Shown here one piece after another: positions 4,176 through 5,176 of a stretch of 5,176 nucleotides of DNA. The translations under genes were made by a program, and so were the position numbers. Source of the DNA: DATHVI01 sp035461385 (GTDB lineage: Bacteria > Actinomycetota > Thermoleophilia > Solirubrobacterales > 70-9). Each line of letters opens with the position of its first letter. Position 1 is the stretch's first letter. The DNA lies in the NCBI GenBank assembly GCA_035461385.1, contig DATHVI010000076.1, forward strand, positions 1-5,176, read 5' to 3'. Under the pieces are notes generated by a model. That model had not been told where the DNA came from, made no database searches, and worked only from the letters and a program-made list of their open reading frames with translations.

Positions 4176-5176
4176 TCAGAACAATTGGTTCTCGCCGGCG
4201 AAGATCTCGCTCACGGACTCGTCGCCGAAGATGCGGCGGATCGAGTCGGCGAGGGTCTGGGCGGTCGAGAGGACCAGGATGTTCTCGGGGGCACCGGGGC
4301 GCAGCGGGACGGTGTCGGTGACGACGATCCGCTCGATCCCCGAGCTCTCGTACGGCAGCCGCTCGAAGGCCGGGCCGGAGAAGATCCCGTGGGTGGCGCA
4401 GGCGATCACCCGCGCGGCGCCCTCCTCGAGCACGGTCTCCGCGGCGGCGCAGAGGGTGCCGGCGGTGTCGATCATGTCGTCGACGAGGACCGCGGTCTTG
4501 CCCTTGACGTCGCCGACGACGTAGCCGATCTCGGCGACCTGCTGGGCGGGGCGCTCCTTCTCCATCACCGCCCAGGTGCAGCCGACCTTGCGGGCGAAGT
4601 TGCGCGCGGTCTTCACCCTGCCCGCGTCGGGCGAGACGATCACCGGCTCCTCGTCGAAGGCGAGGTCGGCGACGTACTGGGTCAGCATCGGCAGCGCGGT
4701 CATGTGATCGACGGGGATGTGGAAGAACCCCTGGACCTGGCCCGCGTGGAGGTCCATCGTCAGGATCCGGTCGACCCCGACCGACTCCAGCGCCTTCGCG
4801 ACGATCCGGGCGGTGATCGGCTCGCGCGGGGCCGACTTCTTGTCCTGGCGGGCGTAGCCGTACCAGGGCATCACCGCGATGATCCGGTGGGCGGAGGCGC
4901 CCTGGGCGGCGTCGATCATCGTCAGCAGCTCCATCAGGGCGTCGTTCGGGGTCATCCGCTCGTGCTCGTTCGCGGCGGTGGACTGGACGAGGAAGACGTC
5001 GGCGCCGCGGATCGACTCCTCGTAGCGGCAGTAGACCTCGCCGTTGGCGAAGGTCTTCTGCGTCGCCTGGCCGAGGTCGAGGTCGAGCTTGCCGGCGATC
5101 TTCGCCGCCAGTTCCATCGAGCCGCGGCCACCGAAGACCATCATCCGCTTCGAGTAGTCGTGCGGGATCGCGGTCG
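4176..5176 (-). CDS. prs: Ribose-phosphate pyrophosphokinase (PRPP synthase), 5' end outside window
   Basis: Transfers pyrophosphate from ATP to ribose 5-phosphate, making PRPP for purine, pyrimidine, histidine, tryptophan and NAD synthesis; cytoplasmic and usually essential. Numbering from the Met at 5144: KTFANGEVYCRYEESIRGADVF (30-51), the flexible catalytic loop YARQDKKSAPREP (97-109), the catalytic DLHAGQ (131-136) followed by GFF, SPDAGR (171-176), KERPAQQ (196-202), the PRPP-binding loop VLVDDMIDTAGT (219-230) and the usual ending SEIFAGENQLF. All key residues are present, and the 322 residues seen are close to the full family length. The frame stays open upstream of 5144 to the window edge (reading TAIPHDYSKR before MMVF). 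Related actinobacterial enzymes carry such residues before this Met, so the real start is probably just outside and the MM at 5144-5139 is internal. It is separated from its left neighbour by about 390 bases; any operon partners would lie to the right. Confidence 0.97.
   Translation of the reverse strand, partial: TAIPHDYSKRMMVFGGRGSMELAAKIAGKLDLDLGQATQKTFANGEVYCRYEESIRGADVFLVQSTAANEHERMTPNDALMELLTMIDAAQGASAHRIIAVMPWYGYARQDKKSAPREPITARIVAKALESVGVDRILTMDLHAGQVQGFFHIPVDHMTALPMLTQYVADLAFDEEPVIVSPDAGRVKTARNFARKVGCTWAVMEKERPAQQVAEIGYVVGDVKGKTAVLVDDMIDTAGTLCAAAETVLEEGAARVIACATHGIFSGPAFERLPYESSGIERIVVTDTVPLRPGAPENILVLSTAQTLADSIRRIFGDESVSEIFAGENQLF

Noticed and set aside
5139..5144. Met-Met at 5144 as the true prs start
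   Set aside because: The frame remains open to the window edge with residues (TAIPHDYSKR) that fit the family's N-terminus, and no ribosome site precedes the Met.

Overview
The window is a short, high-GC stretch that looks like the chromosome of an actinobacterium. The tail of the ribose-phosphate pyrophosphokinase (ending GENQLF), a DUF6159-type membrane protein and start codons lying 7-9 bases after a TANNNT box would fit the Thermoleophilia/Solirubrobacterales. That placement is an inference from gene style, not a measured result. No phage, transposase, CRISPR array, rRNA or tRNA was seen.

Layout. Left end (37-507, minus): a four-helix membrane protein with a proline-rich tail. It is divergent from a plus-strand membrane protein (about 640-1131) that matches the first part of DUF6159 and then stops early. 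Convergent with that is a glycerophosphodiester phosphodiesterase-like gene (1211-2023, minus). The phosphodiesterase is divergent, across only 50 bases, from a small membrane-anchored NTF2-like protein (2074-2523, plus). Both of these start codons appear to be leaderless.

The most distinctive part is 2565-3149: a promoter with a perfect TTGACA box, a 16-codon leader ORF overlapping the next start, two tandem paralogous genes for tiny secreted proteins (62 and 68 aa) sharing a CX10C core, and a strong intrinsic terminator. It reads as one self-contained two-gene operon of unknown function.

The next region (3150-4175) is looser. It holds a perfect 31-bp tandem duplication ending exactly at the stop codon of a minus-strand secreted beta-rich protein (3386-3787), which has its own good promoter (TGGACA-17-TAGAGT). 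A stretch that appears to be a frameshifted CxxC...CxxC zinc-ribbon gene (about 3907-4126) follows. The right end (4176 to the edge, minus) is prs, the PRPP synthase, whose true start lies outside the window.

Apart from the microprotein pair, the genes are mostly single transcription units with little sign of a shared pathway. PRPP synthesis and glycerophosphodiester breakdown are ordinary housekeeping or phosphate and lipid functions. The secreted proteins (two microproteins, the beta-sandwich-like protein and the anchored NTF2-like protein) give the window an extracytoplasmic flavour.
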